Counted from the first letter of the stretch, positions 26,252-40,630 are shown. The stretch is DNA of 64,000 nucleotides from Streptomyces caniscabiei (GCF_014930365.1 NZ_JABXWI010000003.1:248001-312000), one strand, 5' to 3'. Notes: a model not told the origin generated them from the sequence alone. Numbers and translations are program-made.

Positions 26252-27007
26252 ATGCTCGTACTCGCGCACATCAGTGATCTGCATCTGGACGGCAGCGACC
26301 GGGCCACCCGGCGGGCCGAGCGCGTACGGGACCTGCTGTGGGGCCTGCCGGGACCGGTGGACGCGCTGCTGGTGACCGGGGACATCGCGGACCACGGCAC
26401 GGAGGCCGAGTACGAGGAGGCGGCCCGGCTGCTGGGGCTGCGCGGGGGCGGGGCCCCCTTCCCGGTGCTGACCTGCCCGGGCAACCACGACAGCCGGGCG
26501 TCCTACCGCAAGGCGCTCCTCGGGGAGCCGCCCGCCGACGGACCGGTCAACAGCGTGCACGTCTTCGCGGACGCGGCCGTGCTGATGTGCGACTCCAGCA
26601 TCCCGGAGCAGGACGAGGGCGACCTGGACGCGCAGACGTACGCCTGGATCGAGGAGACCCTGGACGGGATCGACGGCGACCGGCCCGTCCTGCTCGCCTT
26701 CCACCACCCGCCGGTGACGCTGCACCATCCGCTGCCGGACGCGTACCGGCTGGGCCACCCCGCGAAGCTCGGCCGGCTGCTGGAGCGCCGGCCGGAGATC
26801 GCGGGCATCATCACCGGACACGCCCACACCCCGGCCGCGACCACCTTCGCCGGGCGTCCGCTGGTCGTCGGCCCCGGGGTCACCTGGACGCTGCGGCTGC
26901 CCTGGGAGGGCGACGCGGTCGCGGACCGCGAGGCCCCGCCCGGGCTCGCGTTCCACGTCCTGGACGACGAGGGGCGGCTGACCAGCCATTTCAGGGTGGC
27001 CGTATAG
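26252..27007 (+). CDS. Calcineurin-like metallophosphoesterase (CpdA-like)
   Basis: A 251-residue two-metal phosphoesterase. All motifs are present: DLHLD (D-x-H), GDIADHG, GNHDSR, FHHPP and GHAHTPA. It fits the class III cyclic-nucleotide phosphodiesterase-like group that includes CpdA and Rv0805; cAMP is a plausible but unproven substrate. ATG 26252 has AAGGAGG upstream at ideal spacing. A striking repeated operator-like sequence precedes it. It converges on the PDZ-protein gene. Confidence 0.9.
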   Translation: MLVLAHISDLHLDGSDRATRRAERVRDLLWGLPGPVDALLVTGDIADHGTEAEYEEAARLLGLRGGGAPFPVLTCPGNHDSRASYRKALLGEPPADGPVNSVHVFADAAVLMCDSSIPEQDEGDLDAQTYAWIEETLDGIDGDRPVLLAFHHPPVTLHHPLPDAYRLGHPAKLGRLLERRPEIAGIITGHAHTPAATTFAGRPLVVGPGVTWTLRLPWEGDAVADREAPPGLAFHVLDDEGRLTSHFRVAV

Positions 27008-27056
27008 GGGTTCGGTGAAGGGGCGACGAAGGGCGGCGAGAGTTCGTCAGGTGGCG

Positions 27057-27767
27057 TCAGGTGACGACGCCCGGTACGGCGACCAGGTACTGCCGGGCGC
27101 CGTTCGCGTGCCGCACGAGGAGTTTCAGGGCCACCCCGGGGCGGGCGGCGGTGACGGCCCGCGCGAGGTCGGAGGCCGAGCCGGTGCGGGTACCGCCCAG
27201 AGCGAGGACCGTGTCGCCCCGGACCAGACCCGCCGCGTGACCGGGGCCGGGGACATGGACACCGACGACGAGCGCGCCGCCGCCGTCACCCCCGCCGCCG
27301 GCTCCCGAGCCCGGAAGCGCGGGGGCGTCGACGGCCTCGACGCCGAGGGTGGGGCGGGTGGGCGCGCCGATGACCGAGGCCGCCGAACCACCTTCCCCCT
27401 GGCTCGACTTGGGGACGCCGTCCCGCGCCGCCCGGCCGTCGGCGTCGGGGCGTGCGAAGGAACCCGGCTGGGCGGAGGAACCCGGCCCGTCCGGCGCACC
27501 CTGCTCACCCTGCGCGCCGGGCGCATGCGACGCCCGCTCCCGCAGCTCCGCGAGCCTGCTCATGCCGATCACCGTGGCGCCCATCGTGGCCAACCCGACG
27601 CCCGACAGGACGAGGGCCACGCAGGTGGCCAGGGCGAGCAGCAGGGTGATCAGTCGCTGCCGGGCACGGCGCGGCGCGGCGTGCGGGCGCCGGGTGATGC
27701 CGGGCGGTCGGTCGCCGCCGGACTCCCCGCCCGGCATGGGTTTGGGCCGCAACGCGGTCTGTTCCAT
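27057..27767 (-). CDS. Single-pass membrane protein with C-terminal PDZ domain
   Basis: A 236-residue protein: a basic N-terminal tail, one membrane helix at about 39-62 (LITLLLALATCVALVLSGVG), a Gly/Pro/Ser-rich linker, and a C-terminal PDZ domain (about 145-236) with GLVRGDTVLALGG and SDLARAVTAARPG. No trypsin-like protease domain is present, unlike HtrA proteins. It may tether extracytoplasmic partners. ATG 27767 has GGAGGTGG upstream. It lies downstream of the LysR gene on the same strand with a 92-bp gap. Confidence 0.82.
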   Translation of the reverse strand: MEQTALRPKPMPGGESGGDRPPGITRRPHAAPRRARQRLITLLLALATCVALVLSGVGLATMGATVIGMSRLAELRERASHAPGAQGEQGAPDGPGSSAQPGSFARPDADGRAARDGVPKSSQGEGGSAASVIGAPTRPTLGVEAVDAPALPGSGAGGGGDGGGALVVGVHVPGPGHAAGLVRGDTVLALGGTRTGSASDLARAVTAARPGVALKLLVRHANGARQYLVAVPGVVT

Positions 27768-27859
27768 GGTGTCGCCACCTCCGGCCGGAGACCTACCCGG
27801 GGCACCACGGCCCGACGAGCCACGAAAGAGTGAGACTGACGCCCCGTCACATCGCCGGT

Positions 27860-28732
27860 TCAGAGCGGCTGCGGGTCGGTCAGCTCCCGCAGCAGCGCCG
27901 CCGCGGCCCCACCCGGCGTCCCGCCGTGGACGATCTCCGTACGGTGCACGAGGCGGGGCGCGACGAGGGGGACGGCGACCGCGCCGGGGACGTCCGCGGC
28001 GAAGCCGCGCGGCAGCACGGTCAGTCCGTGTCCGGCGGCGGCGAGGGTGGTGAGGGTACGCAGATCGGTGCCCTCGTAGCGCAGGGCGGTACGGACACCG
28101 CCGGTGCCGCTCGCGGTGCGGAGCCGGTCCAGCGGGAGGCCCGCGCCGGGGGCGTCGAGCCAGCGGGCGTCGACGAGGTCGGTGAGGCGGAGGCCGGGGC
28201 GGCGGGCGAAGGGGTGGTCGGCGGGGAGCAGGACGCAGACGGGTTCCTCGCCGAGGCCCCGGGTGGTCAGGGGCGCCACGTCGGGGAGCCGGAGGGGGTC
28301 GCTGGGGGCGGCGAGCCCGTCGACCAGGCCGAGGTCGGCGGCGCCGGTGGCGACGGCCGCCGGGATCTCGTCGCGGGCGAGGGTCCGCAGGGTCACCCCG
28401 GCCGCGGGCAGCGCGGCGACGACCCGGGGGACGAGTGCGGTCGGGGTCACCGCCAGCGTCAGGCCGTGCTCGGGCGCGGACGCGATCCTTACGACGTCGG
28501 CGCGGGCCGCCTCCAGACGCAGCAGCAGCGGCCCGGCGTGTTCGAGGAGCCGCTCGCCGGCCGCCGTGGGCAGGACAGGACGCCGGGTCAGCAACGGGGC
28601 GCCGAGGTCCTGTTCCAGCGCCGCGATGTGCTGGGACACCGCGGACTGGGTGTACCCCAGCTCGCGCGCGGCCTCGGAGAAGGAGGCGAGCCTGGCCACG
28701 GTGACGTACGTACGCAACAGATGCGGATCCAT
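27860..28732 (-). CDS. LysR family transcriptional regulator
   Basis: A 290-residue LTTR. The winged HTH starts at residue 1 (MDPHLLRTYVTVARLASFSE) with recognition helix in TQSAVSQHIAALEQDLG; the periplasmic-binding-like effector domain covers about 90-290. ATG 28732 is at the conserved family start; an ATG-like codon 11 codons upstream is less likely. It diverges from the amidotransferase gene at 28831 with 98 bp between starts, the usual layout for an LTTR and its target. Confidence 0.9.
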   Translation of the reverse strand: MDPHLLRTYVTVARLASFSEAARELGYTQSAVSQHIAALEQDLGAPLLTRRPVLPTAAGERLLEHAGPLLLRLEAARADVVRIASAPEHGLTLAVTPTALVPRVVAALPAAGVTLRTLARDEIPAAVATGAADLGLVDGLAAPSDPLRLPDVAPLTTRGLGEEPVCVLLPADHPFARRPGLRLTDLVDARWLDAPGAGLPLDRLRTASGTGGVRTALRYEGTDLRTLTTLAAAGHGLTVLPRGFAADVPGAVAVPLVAPRLVHRTEIVHGGTPGGAAAALLRELTDPQPL

Positions 28733-28830
28733 GGCGGACAGGATCGCCCACCGGTCCATCAGCAACGCTTATCGGGGGTGCAGGAATCATCGTTGGACGT
28801 GAAGTCGGGGCCGCGCCCAGGATGAGGGAC

Positions 28831-29620
28831 ATGACGAACAACGCGGCGCAGTCCGCCTCTTCCCGTACGACCCCGTACGACCCGTCCACCGCGTCCGCCC
28901 GGCCCGCGCGGCTGGCCGTCGTCGGCGACCGGTCACCCGACGTCGTCTCGCACAGCCGGATCCCGCTCCTCCTCGAAGCGCTCGCGGGACAAGACCGGCT
29001 GGTCCTGGACGCGTACTGGATCCCCTCCGAGGAGGCCGCGGCAGACGCGGCGGCCGTACGGGGGTTCGACGCGGTGTGGGTGGTGCCGGGCAGCCCGTAC
29101 CGCAGCGAGGCGGGGGTGCTCTCCGCGATCCGGACCGCGCGGGAGGAGGGCATCCCGTTCCTGGGCACGTGCGGGGGCTTCCAGCACGCGCTGCTGGAGT
29201 ACGCCCGGCACGTGTGCGGGCTCACCCGGGTCGCGCACGCCGAGAACGAGCCGGGCGCCGGGGACTTCCTGATCGAGCCGCTCGCGTGCTCCCTGGTCGG
29301 GCACGAGGGGACGGTCGTCATCGAACCCGGCTCGCTGGCGCAGTCCGTGATGAACGCCGAGCGGTCGGTCGAGCGGTACTTCTGCGCGTACGGTCCGACC
29401 CGTCACCTCGACACCCTGCGCGCACACGGTCTGCGGTTCTCCGGGCACGACGAGGACGGGCACGTCCGGATCGCCGAACTCCCGGGCCATCCGTTCTTCC
29501 TGGCGACGCTCTTCCAGCCGGAGCTGGCCGGTGACGGCAGCCGCCCGCACCCGATCGTCCGCGCGTTCGCCCGGGCCGCGGTGGAGCAGGCGACCCGGGC
29601 GACGACGCGTCAGCCGGCGT

Positions 29621-29622
<2 letters not shown>
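28831..29622 (+). CDS. Class I glutamine amidotransferase-like protein (CTP synthase C-terminal-like)
   Basis: A 263-residue stand-alone GATase-1 fold protein. It matches the family called CTP synthase C-terminal region-related protein: VVPGSPY, FLGTCGGFQHALLEYAR with nucleophile Cys114, then HPFFLATLFQPEL near the C-terminus. The usual catalytic HPE triad motif is QPE here, so the His is missing and glutaminase activity is doubtful. The Cys codon is TGC, so this is not a selenoprotein. ATG 28831 has GAGGG just upstream; ATG 28822 is an alternative. Probably controlled by the divergent LysR. Confidence 0.85.
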
Positions 29623-32006
<2,384 letters not shown>

Positions 32007-32023
32007 TTACGGCGTCGGCCGTG

Positions 32024-32710
32024 TCAGGACAGTGCCGTGGTCATCGCCTCGGTGACGCGCACGGCGGCGTCGGGATCCGAGGTCGCCACGCGCACGGCCA
32101 GCGCCACGGTGGAGCCCGCCTCGCCGGGGGCGTATGCCAGGGACCATGAGGAGGCGGTGCCGTGGCCGTCGTCGGTCGGGGCCCATTCCTCCTTCGCGCG
32201 CACTGCGGGGAGCAGGAGACCGGCCGTGACGGCCGAGACGCTCTGCTCGACCCCCCTCTCCTCTCTCCGCCGTCTCGTGGAGACCGTGGTCCAGCGCCGC
32301 CGCGGCGACCACGATGTCGAAGGTCTCGCCCGGCGCGGTCGTCTCGCGCAGCGCACGGTTGAGCATCGGCTCGTCCGTGTCCGCGTTCGCGTCGCGCCAG
32401 GCCTTCCCGTCCGCGGTCGTGCAGCCGCTGAACGCCGACGGGTCGTACGACGGTGTGCTCACGACAGCCAGGAGCTCTCCGGTCTCCGCATCGAGCGCGA
32501 CCGCCGCCCCGCGACGGTCACCGAGCGCGTCGAAGGCGGCCTTCCGTTCTTCTTGTTGCCACTCGGCTTCGATCCCGTGACGGGGACGCCGCCTGCCAGG
32601 AGGTCGCCGTACCCGCCCCCGGAGGTGATCGAACCCGGTTCTGCCTTCCCCTTGTCGGCCGAGTCAGTGGCACCGGTGCAACCGGCCGGCAGCGCAAGGA
32701 TCCCGGACAC
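32024..32710 (-). pseudogene. Decayed penicillin-binding protein (transpeptidase) gene
   Basis: Pieces of a class B PBP-like lipoprotein in three frames. An N-terminal lipobox segment (LALPAGCTG, to about 32570) is followed after a frameshift by STPSYDPSAFSG and PMLNRALRETTAPGETFD, then after another shift by AKEEWAPTDDGHGTASSWSLAYAPGE. In intact homologs the middle part reads PPGSTFK, with the active-site SxxK; here it is GETFD, so the catalytic Ser and Lys are gone. Much of the N-terminal and transpeptidase region is missing. It cannot encode a working enzyme. Confidence 0.75.
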
Positions 32711-32769
32711 GACGGGGGTACGTTCTACGGTCGATCACATGATCATACTCTAGGGATCGCCCCACACCG

Positions 32770-33939
32770 TCAGTCACGGAGCTGGATCAGGGCCCTCGTT
32801 CCGCTGGTGCGCCAGCGCTGGCCCTCCGCTGTCGTGAGGGTGGTTTCCGTCTCTGCCGTCAGGCCTGTGACGACGTCCGACTTGAGGGTGCGTAGGGCTG
32901 CCACGGGGGCCGGGAAGTAGGAGGTGGCCTCTGCGAAGGGGGTGGTGGGGGGCCAGTGGCGGTCGCCCACCAGGCGGCGGTAGTTGAGGTCGCCCTTCAT
33001 CAGGGTCAGGTCGGCGGAGGCGAAGTCCGCGTGGAGGTCGACGGGCATGTCCGCGTAGGGCAGCGGGGCGCAGGAGAAGGGGTGGGCGCGCAGGATCAGG
33101 CGGCCTTCGGAGAGCGCGGTGTGGAGGCGGGGGCCCGCGTCGGTCTTCGCCGCGACCAGATGGCGTACCGCGTCGAGGGTGTCGGCCGTCGTGGCGTCGG
33201 AGACGAAGTACGGGTACGGCTTGAGGTGCAGGATCGCGCGGTCGAAGTGGCCGTGGGCGAGGAGGTGGTCGACGAGGAGCAGGTCGGGGATGAGTTCGCG
33301 GCCCGCGTTGTCGGCCACCAGGCAGAGCGTGCGGCCGGTGGCGCCGTCCGCCCGGCCGGGTGCCGGGCCAGTCAGCAGGGTGAGCAGCGCCTCGCTGTCG
33401 TCGGCGACCAGCGGGGAGTCGGCCGATGTCTCCTCGGTGCTCTGGAGGCGGAAACCGAGGTCCGCCCGGTTGCCCCAGAGGGAGCCGTGGAGGAGGGCGC
33501 TGAGCTGCTCGGGCAGCGGGCGCTCCGACAGCGGGCCGAGCGCGGTGAGTTCGGCGGCGGCCTCGGGGGTGTCCAGTTCGGCGAGCTTGAAGGGGCGGAA
33601 CGGGTCGACTGCCTGCCAGGGGCCCGCGTCGAAGTAGCCGACGGCACGCAGGAGTTGGCGGTAGAAGCAGCTCTCGGCGGCCAGGAACGGGAGGGAGAAC
33701 CAGGAGCGGCCGGCGTAGCGGCGGGCGTCCCAGGTGTCCCACCAGTCGTCGTCGGCCGGTGGCGCGACCGTGCCGTGAAGGGTCTCGTACAGCAACTCGT
33801 CGAGCGCACGGCGCTGTTCGGGACCGTACGGGGTGGCGTCCTGGACCTTGCGGACGAGGGCGGGGTGCCGTTCGGCGAGGACGCTGTGCGGGAAGGAGGC
33901 CGGGTCGTCACCGCGGATCACGGGGGCGTTGTCAGGCAT
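32770..33939 (-). CDS. ARMT1-type damage-control phosphatase (DUF89)
   Basis: A 389-residue member of the DUF89/ARMT1 metal-dependent phosphatase family, proposed to hydrolyse damaged phospho-metabolites. Diagnostic segments: SLWGNRADLGF, the metal-binding DNAGRELIPDLLLVDHLL, and MKGDLNYRRLVGD near the C-terminus. Its start overlaps the last eight bases of the upstream zinc-ribbon membrane-protein gene, so the two are co-transcribed. The physiological substrate in Streptomyces is unknown. Confidence 0.88.
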   Translation of the reverse strand: MPDNAPVIRGDDPASFPHSVLAERHPALVRKVQDATPYGPEQRRALDELLYETLHGTVAPPADDDWWDTWDARRYAGRSWFSLPFLAAESCFYRQLLRAVGYFDAGPWQAVDPFRPFKLAELDTPEAAAELTALGPLSERPLPEQLSALLHGSLWGNRADLGFRLQSTEETSADSPLVADDSEALLTLLTGPAPGRADGATGRTLCLVADNAGRELIPDLLLVDHLLAHGHFDRAILHLKPYPYFVSDATTADTLDAVRHLVAAKTDAGPRLHTALSEGRLILRAHPFSCAPLPYADMPVDLHADFASADLTLMKGDLNYRRLVGDRHWPPTTPFAEATSYFPAPVAALRTLKSDVVTGLTAETETTLTTAEGQRWRTSGTRALIQLRD

Positions 33940-34627
33940 GGCCGGAGGCTCCTCCCGGGGCGGCGGGACCGGTCGGCGGCGGGGCCGGGAGGTCCGTCTT
34001 CCGCAGCCGTTCGTCGAGTTGCTTGCCGAAGCCGGCCTCGGTCCAGACGAACTTCTTGAACTGGTCCGTCGTCAGCGGGCCCGGCCACGGGCTGCCGGTG
34101 GGGTAGAACACGGACTCGCAGGACGCGCAGAAGTGGGCGGGGTTCCAGAGGGCCTCGGCGCGGGGGCGGCCCGCCGTGACGGTGGCGCGCTCGCGGGCCT
34201 CGCCGCGGATCACCCAGAGAGTGCCGACGAAGAGGAGGACGGCGAGGACCCCGCCGCCGACCGTGAAGAGGGGTTTGTCGTTCTGGAGGCCGTGCTGGGC
34301 GAGGCCCGCGCAGACGAAGGCCATGACCATGCCTTCCAGGAAGTGCAGGAAGCTGTCGAACCGCGACTCCACGCCCGGGGCCTTCGCCAGCCGGTCGGAG
34401 AGGCCCGACCCCGGGGAGTCGGGCGCGGAGCATGCATCGGGCACCGTACGCACCGCCGGCCCCGAGGCCCCGCAGCGGGGGCACACCGCCATGAGCGGAG
34501 CCGCACCGAACTCCCCGGCGGACGCCTCGTACGGCCCCCCGGCCGGCGTCGCGGGGGATCCCACGGCCGACGTCTCGTACGGTCCCCCCGTCGGCGTCAC
34601 ACGTGGTTCGAACTTCTCTGTCGCCAT
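33932..34627 (-). CDS. Zinc-ribbon-like membrane protein of unknown function
   Basis: A 231-residue protein. Two CxxC pairs (CPRCG near residue 50 and CASCES near residue 167) look like halves of a zinc ribbon. They flank a hydrophobic middle with two likely membrane helices (about 97-115 and 123-142). The N-terminus has a repeat, TP(T/A)GGPYE(T/A)SA. ATG 34627 or 34633 could be the start; no Shine-Dalgarno sequence is visible. It is coupled to the downstream ARMT1 gene. I do not recognise a named family. Confidence 0.72.
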   Translation of the reverse strand: MATEKFEPRVTPTGGPYETSAVGSPATPAGGPYEASAGEFGAAPLMAVCPRCGASGPAVRTVPDACSAPDSPGSGLSDRLAKAPGVESRFDSFLHFLEGMVMAFVCAGLAQHGLQNDKPLFTVGGGVLAVLLFVGTLWVIRGEARERATVTAGRPRAEALWNPAHFCASCESVFYPTGSPWPGPLTTDQFKKFVWTEAGFGKQLDERLRKTDLPAPPPTGPAAPGGASGHA

Positions 34628-34765
34628 GCGCATACGCTAACGCCCGGCGTGCATGGGCCGACGGCCGACCGATGCCCGCTCGCATCGGTCGGCCGCCGGC
34701 GGTGGGGGGTGGCGGTCAGTGGGCCCGGCCGGTCAGCCGGGGCCCCGGGCCTGGCGGCCCGGCTC

Positions 34766-36601
<1,836 letters not shown>

Positions 36602-36975
36602 GTCAGGGGAGGAGCGGCGGTGAAACGCTTCTTCATCGAAGCGGCGGGGGGTCCAGAAAGGGTTGGCGCAGAGGCCGGCCAGGCGCGTGCCGCCCACCAG
36701 GGGTTACCTGTGGTTCGGCTGTGCGATGACATTAGGCAAAGCCCAGGTCATGCGGATACGGGGAAAACCCTCGACCCCTGGGGAACTCCCCTACGGCGCC
36801 CTGCAGTCGGGGTCCGATGTGCCGCTTCGCCGGGTTTGCCGACGCTTTGCCGTCGCACGGCACATGGCCGGATCCGACCGGTCGAACAAGGGCGGGCCGT
36901 TGAACGGGGCACCCATGGGTCCCGTACGACACGGTGGACCGTCAGCCCTCGACCCCCATGGATCGGACGTACCGG
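36602..36975. other. Divergent intergenic region between protease and LPMO genes
   Basis: About 370 bp without a convincing gene; it must hold both promoters. ATGTGCCG (36817-36824) and CGGCACAT (36858-36865) form an inverted repeat around a 33-bp centre that contains two TTTGCCG copies. No binding-site identity is claimed. Confidence 0.5.
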
Positions 36976-38013
36976 ATGCACCGCTTGTCCGCCCGCCGCG
37001 CGACCGCCCGTCGCGCCGTCGTCACGACCGCGGCCGCCACCGTGGCGGCGCCCCTGCTCCTCACCGTGGGTGCCGCCGGGCCGGCCTCGGCGCACGGTGC
37101 GCCGACGGATCCGGTGAGCCGGGTCTCGGCGTGCTCGCCGGAGGGCGGCAGTCAGGACTCGGCGGCGTGCCGGGCCGCCGTCGCCGCGAACGGGGCGCCG
37201 TTCACCGCGTGGGACAACATGCGCATCGCCGGGGTGAACGGGCGGGACCGGCAGGTCGTGCCCGACGGGCGGTTGTGCAGCGGAGGGCTCGCGGCCTACA
37301 AGGGGCTCGACCTGGCCCGCGCCGACTGGCCCTCGACCCGCCTCTCCCCCGGCACCACACTGGATCTGACGTACCGGTCGACGATCCCGCACACCGGGAC
37401 CTTCAAGCTGTTCCTGACGAAGCCGGGGTACGACCCCACGAAGCCGCTGACATGGTCCGATCTGCCCGAGAAGCCGTTCGCCTCGATCACCGACCCACCG
37501 CTGCGGGACGGCTCGTACCGGTTCTCGGCGAAGCTGCCGTCCGATCGCGCGGGACACCATGTGCTCTACACGATCTGGCAGAACACGAGCACGGTCGACA
37601 CCTACTACTCCTGCTCGGACGTGGTGTTCCCGAAGGCGAAGCAGGCCGACTCCGGTACGGGCGGCGGGAGTTCGGAGGAGACACCGGCCGGGAGCGAGGG
37701 GACCGCGGCCGGGGACGCGACCGCCGGCAAGGAGGACGGGGACAAGCCGGACGGGGACAGGACGGGCGAGCAGGGTTCCGGGCCCGCCACGACGGCGCCG
37801 GCGCGGTCCGCCGAGGCGCCGCCCGCCGGGGACGGCGACGCGGAGGGCGACGCGCGGGCGGCCGATCCCGGCAGCCCCGTCGCCTCCACGACCGACGAGA
37901 GCGGCGCCTCCGTGCCGCTGTTGGTGGCGGGCGGCGCCACGGCACTGGTGCTCGCCGTGGGCGCCGCCCTCCACTTCCGCGGACGTGGACGCCGCTCTCG
38001 CGTCGACGGCTGA
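36976..38013 (+). CDS. AA10 lytic polysaccharide monooxygenase, membrane-anchored
   Basis: A 345-residue copper enzyme that oxidatively cleaves chitin or cellulose. The signal peptide ends ASA, leaving His40 as the mature N-terminus; with H139 (STIPHTGTF) it forms the histidine brace. HHVLYTIWQ and DTYYSCSDVVF are conserved AA10 segments. A long Gly/Ser/Asp-rich linker follows, then a C-terminal membrane helix (PLLVAGGATALVLAVGAAL) and a basic tail, so the enzyme stays on the cell surface. ATG 36976 is preferred for its weak GGACG upstream; ATG 36958 and GTG 36934 are possible. Confidence 0.88.
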   Translation: MHRLSARRATARRAVVTTAAATVAAPLLLTVGAAGPASAHGAPTDPVSRVSACSPEGGSQDSAACRAAVAANGAPFTAWDNMRIAGVNGRDRQVVPDGRLCSGGLAAYKGLDLARADWPSTRLSPGTTLDLTYRSTIPHTGTFKLFLTKPGYDPTKPLTWSDLPEKPFASITDPPLRDGSYRFSAKLPSDRAGHHVLYTIWQNTSTVDTYYSCSDVVFPKAKQADSGTGGGSSEETPAGSEGTAAGDATAGKEDGDKPDGDRTGEQGSGPATTAPARSAEAPPAGDGDAEGDARAADPGSPVASTTDESGASVPLLVAGGATALVLAVGAALHFRGRGRRSRVDG

Positions 38014-38118
38014 TCGGGCAAGCGACCGGGCCGCCGAACGGGGCACGGATCGGACGGACCGATCAGTGCCCGGGGCCGGTCACCGACCGCCGGACCGGTG
38101 ACCGACCTGCTTGCGCGG

Positions 38119-39075
<957 letters not shown>

Positions 39076-39141
39076 TCACCCACGCCCCGTCGGCGACGGG
39101 GAGTTCGGGACGGTGACAGACGCTGCGCGTCGGATCCGGCG

Positions 39142-39155
39142 CCACGGATCCGTGG
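39142..39155. promoter_or_regulatory. 14-bp perfect palindrome
   Basis: CCACGGATCCGTGG lies about 200 bp upstream of the predicted promoter of the DUF6230 gene. It could be a protein-binding site. Confidence 0.3.
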
Positions 39156-39274
39156 GGGAAACCCGGGAGAGTTGTAGACCTGAGGAACAGTCAACGTCAA
39201 GGCGTCGTAGGCAAGTTGATGACCGGATACCGCTTGCCGGCTGGCCGGATCCGGGGGCTTCCGGAGACAAAACC

Positions 39275-39297
39275 AAAGGTGAGAGATGTTCACCTTT
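39275..39297. promoter_or_regulatory. Inverted repeat upstream of the DUF6230 promoter
   Basis: AAAGGTGA and TCACCTTT flank seven bases. The perfect 8-bp arms end about 40 bp before the -35 candidate, a position suitable for an activator or repressor. Confidence 0.45.
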
Positions 39298-39338
39298 CAC
39301 AGGGACGGCACAACCAACATCCTTTTGCCACAAGCACC

Positions 39339-39368
39339 TTGACCCTTGAATGTAACCACCGGTAACTT
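39339..39368 (+). promoter_or_regulatory. Candidate promoter of the DUF6230-DUF6114 operon
   Basis: TTGACC (39339-39344), 18 bases, then TAACTT (39363-39368) resemble the -35 and -10 of a vegetative sigma factor. The start codon is about 140 bp downstream, which implies a long leader. Confidence 0.45.
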
Positions 39369-39507
39369 CCGGAATGGCTACTGCGGCGTAGCAAGTAAGC
39401 CCTTGCACCACGGGAGGTGCTCTCAGGCGTGCGTCGCAACCGCTGTCCGCGCCAGGACAACGTGCCGTTGCCCCAACTGCAATGACTTGGAAGTCCAGGG
39501 AGCACAC

Positions 39508-40167
39508 ATGGCCTCGTCCTCGGACGCCACGGCGTCCACCAACGAAAGACCCGAGGGTCCCGCAGCGTCCGGAAGACGCGGGCGGGTCCGTCTGAAGCGC
39601 GCCGCGGTGATGGCGGTGCCGGCCACGGCGGTCGCCGCCGGTCTGATGATCATGACCGCCCAGGGCGCGCTGGGTGTCCAGTTCGCCATCTCCGGCATGC
39701 CGTTCGTGGTCACCGCCGACAAGCTCGACGGTGAGGGCTTCGCCCAGTTCGGCGCGCTGGACCACATGATCGAGAACAGCCCGAACGAGGGTGACACCGG
39801 CGGTCAGGTGCTGGTCGTGACCTCGGTCGTGAAGAACGGCAAGCTGACGAACCTCTGTCAGAGCGTCGACCTCGGCGGCATCCAGCTGGTCCTCACCGCC
39901 GGCAACAAGGGCACGCCGGTGAGCGTGAAGAACCTGGCGATCGACTCCGACGACATCACGGGCGACGCCTCGTTCAACAACATCGAGATCGGCCGTGACT
40001 CCAGCACGTTCGACAAGGTGGACCAGAAGGGCCAGCCCGGCGTCTACGGCCAGCAGGCCGACTCGGTCGTCATCACCGATCTGTACCAGCACAACTACGC
40101 CGCCACCGCGGCCGTCTTCAAGCTGCCCGACCTGCACATGAGGTTCCAGAGCGAGGGCTGCGACTAG
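39508..40167 (+). CDS. DUF6230 family protein
   Basis: A 219-residue protein with a basic N-terminal stretch (RRGRVRLKRAA) and one membrane or export segment at about 35-56, then a beta-rich domain: VQFAISGMPFVVTADKLDGEGF is the diagnostic region. It is always seen next to DUF6114 in actinobacteria and may form a cell-envelope unit; function unknown. ATG 39508 has CCAGGGAG upstream. Its TAG stop shares one base with the GTG of the next gene (TAGTG), so the two are translationally coupled. Confidence 0.88.
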   Translation: MASSSDATASTNERPEGPAASGRRGRVRLKRAAVMAVPATAVAAGLMIMTAQGALGVQFAISGMPFVVTADKLDGEGFAQFGALDHMIENSPNEGDTGGQVLVVTSVVKNGKLTNLCQSVDLGGIQLVLTAGNKGTPVSVKNLAIDSDDITGDASFNNIEIGRDSSTFDKVDQKGQPGVYGQQADSVVITDLYQHNYAATAAVFKLPDLHMRFQSEGCD

Positions 40168-40592
40168 TGAGCGACTTCCGGGAATGGAGAGGTCACCGGC
40201 CGTTCGCCGGTGGTCTGCTGCTGGCGTTGGGCGGCGCCGAGATCCTCGTGACCATGAAGGCGCCGCTCCCGGTCATCCTGAAGATCGGAATGCAGGGGCT
40301 GGCGGGCTACCTCCTGCCCGCGCTGATGATCGTGTGCGGGCTGCTGATCATCTTCAATCCCGCTCAGCGCCTGTTCTACTCCATCCTCGGGATCATGCTC
40401 TCCCTGGGGACGTGGCTCACGTCCAACATCGGCGGTTTCGTCGTGGGGCTGCTGATGGGGGCGGTGGGCAGCACGTTGGCCTTCGGCTGGCTGCCGGATC
40501 AGGAACCCCGCCAGAAGCGTTCGGCGAAGCGGGCCGAGGAGGCGGCGCGGGCTTCGGAGAATCCGGAGAAGCACGCCGCTGAGCTCGGGTAG
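40167..40592 (+). CDS. DUF6114 family membrane protein
   Basis: A 141-residue protein with four hydrophobic segments between about residues 13 and 110 and a charged cytoplasmic tail rich in Glu, Lys and Arg. The sequence (FAGGLLLALGGAEIL at the first helix) matches DUF6114, the regular partner of DUF6230. The GTG start overlaps the stop of the upstream gene by one base. It probably anchors the DUF6230 protein in the membrane. Confidence 0.88.
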   Translation: MSDFREWRGHRPFAGGLLLALGGAEILVTMKAPLPVILKIGMQGLAGYLLPALMIVCGLLIIFNPAQRLFYSILGIMLSLGTWLTSNIGGFVVGLLMGAVGSTLAFGWLPDQEPRQKRSAKRAEEAARASENPEKHAAELG

Positions 40593-40630
40593 TCGCGGAC
40601 GTTCGGCGAGTACCGGTCCGTCGTGGCTGT

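Noticed and set aside
29160..29190. Possible selenoprotein, as the amidotransferase family name includes the word
   Set aside because: The nucleophile codon is TGC (Cys), and no in-frame TGA is present.
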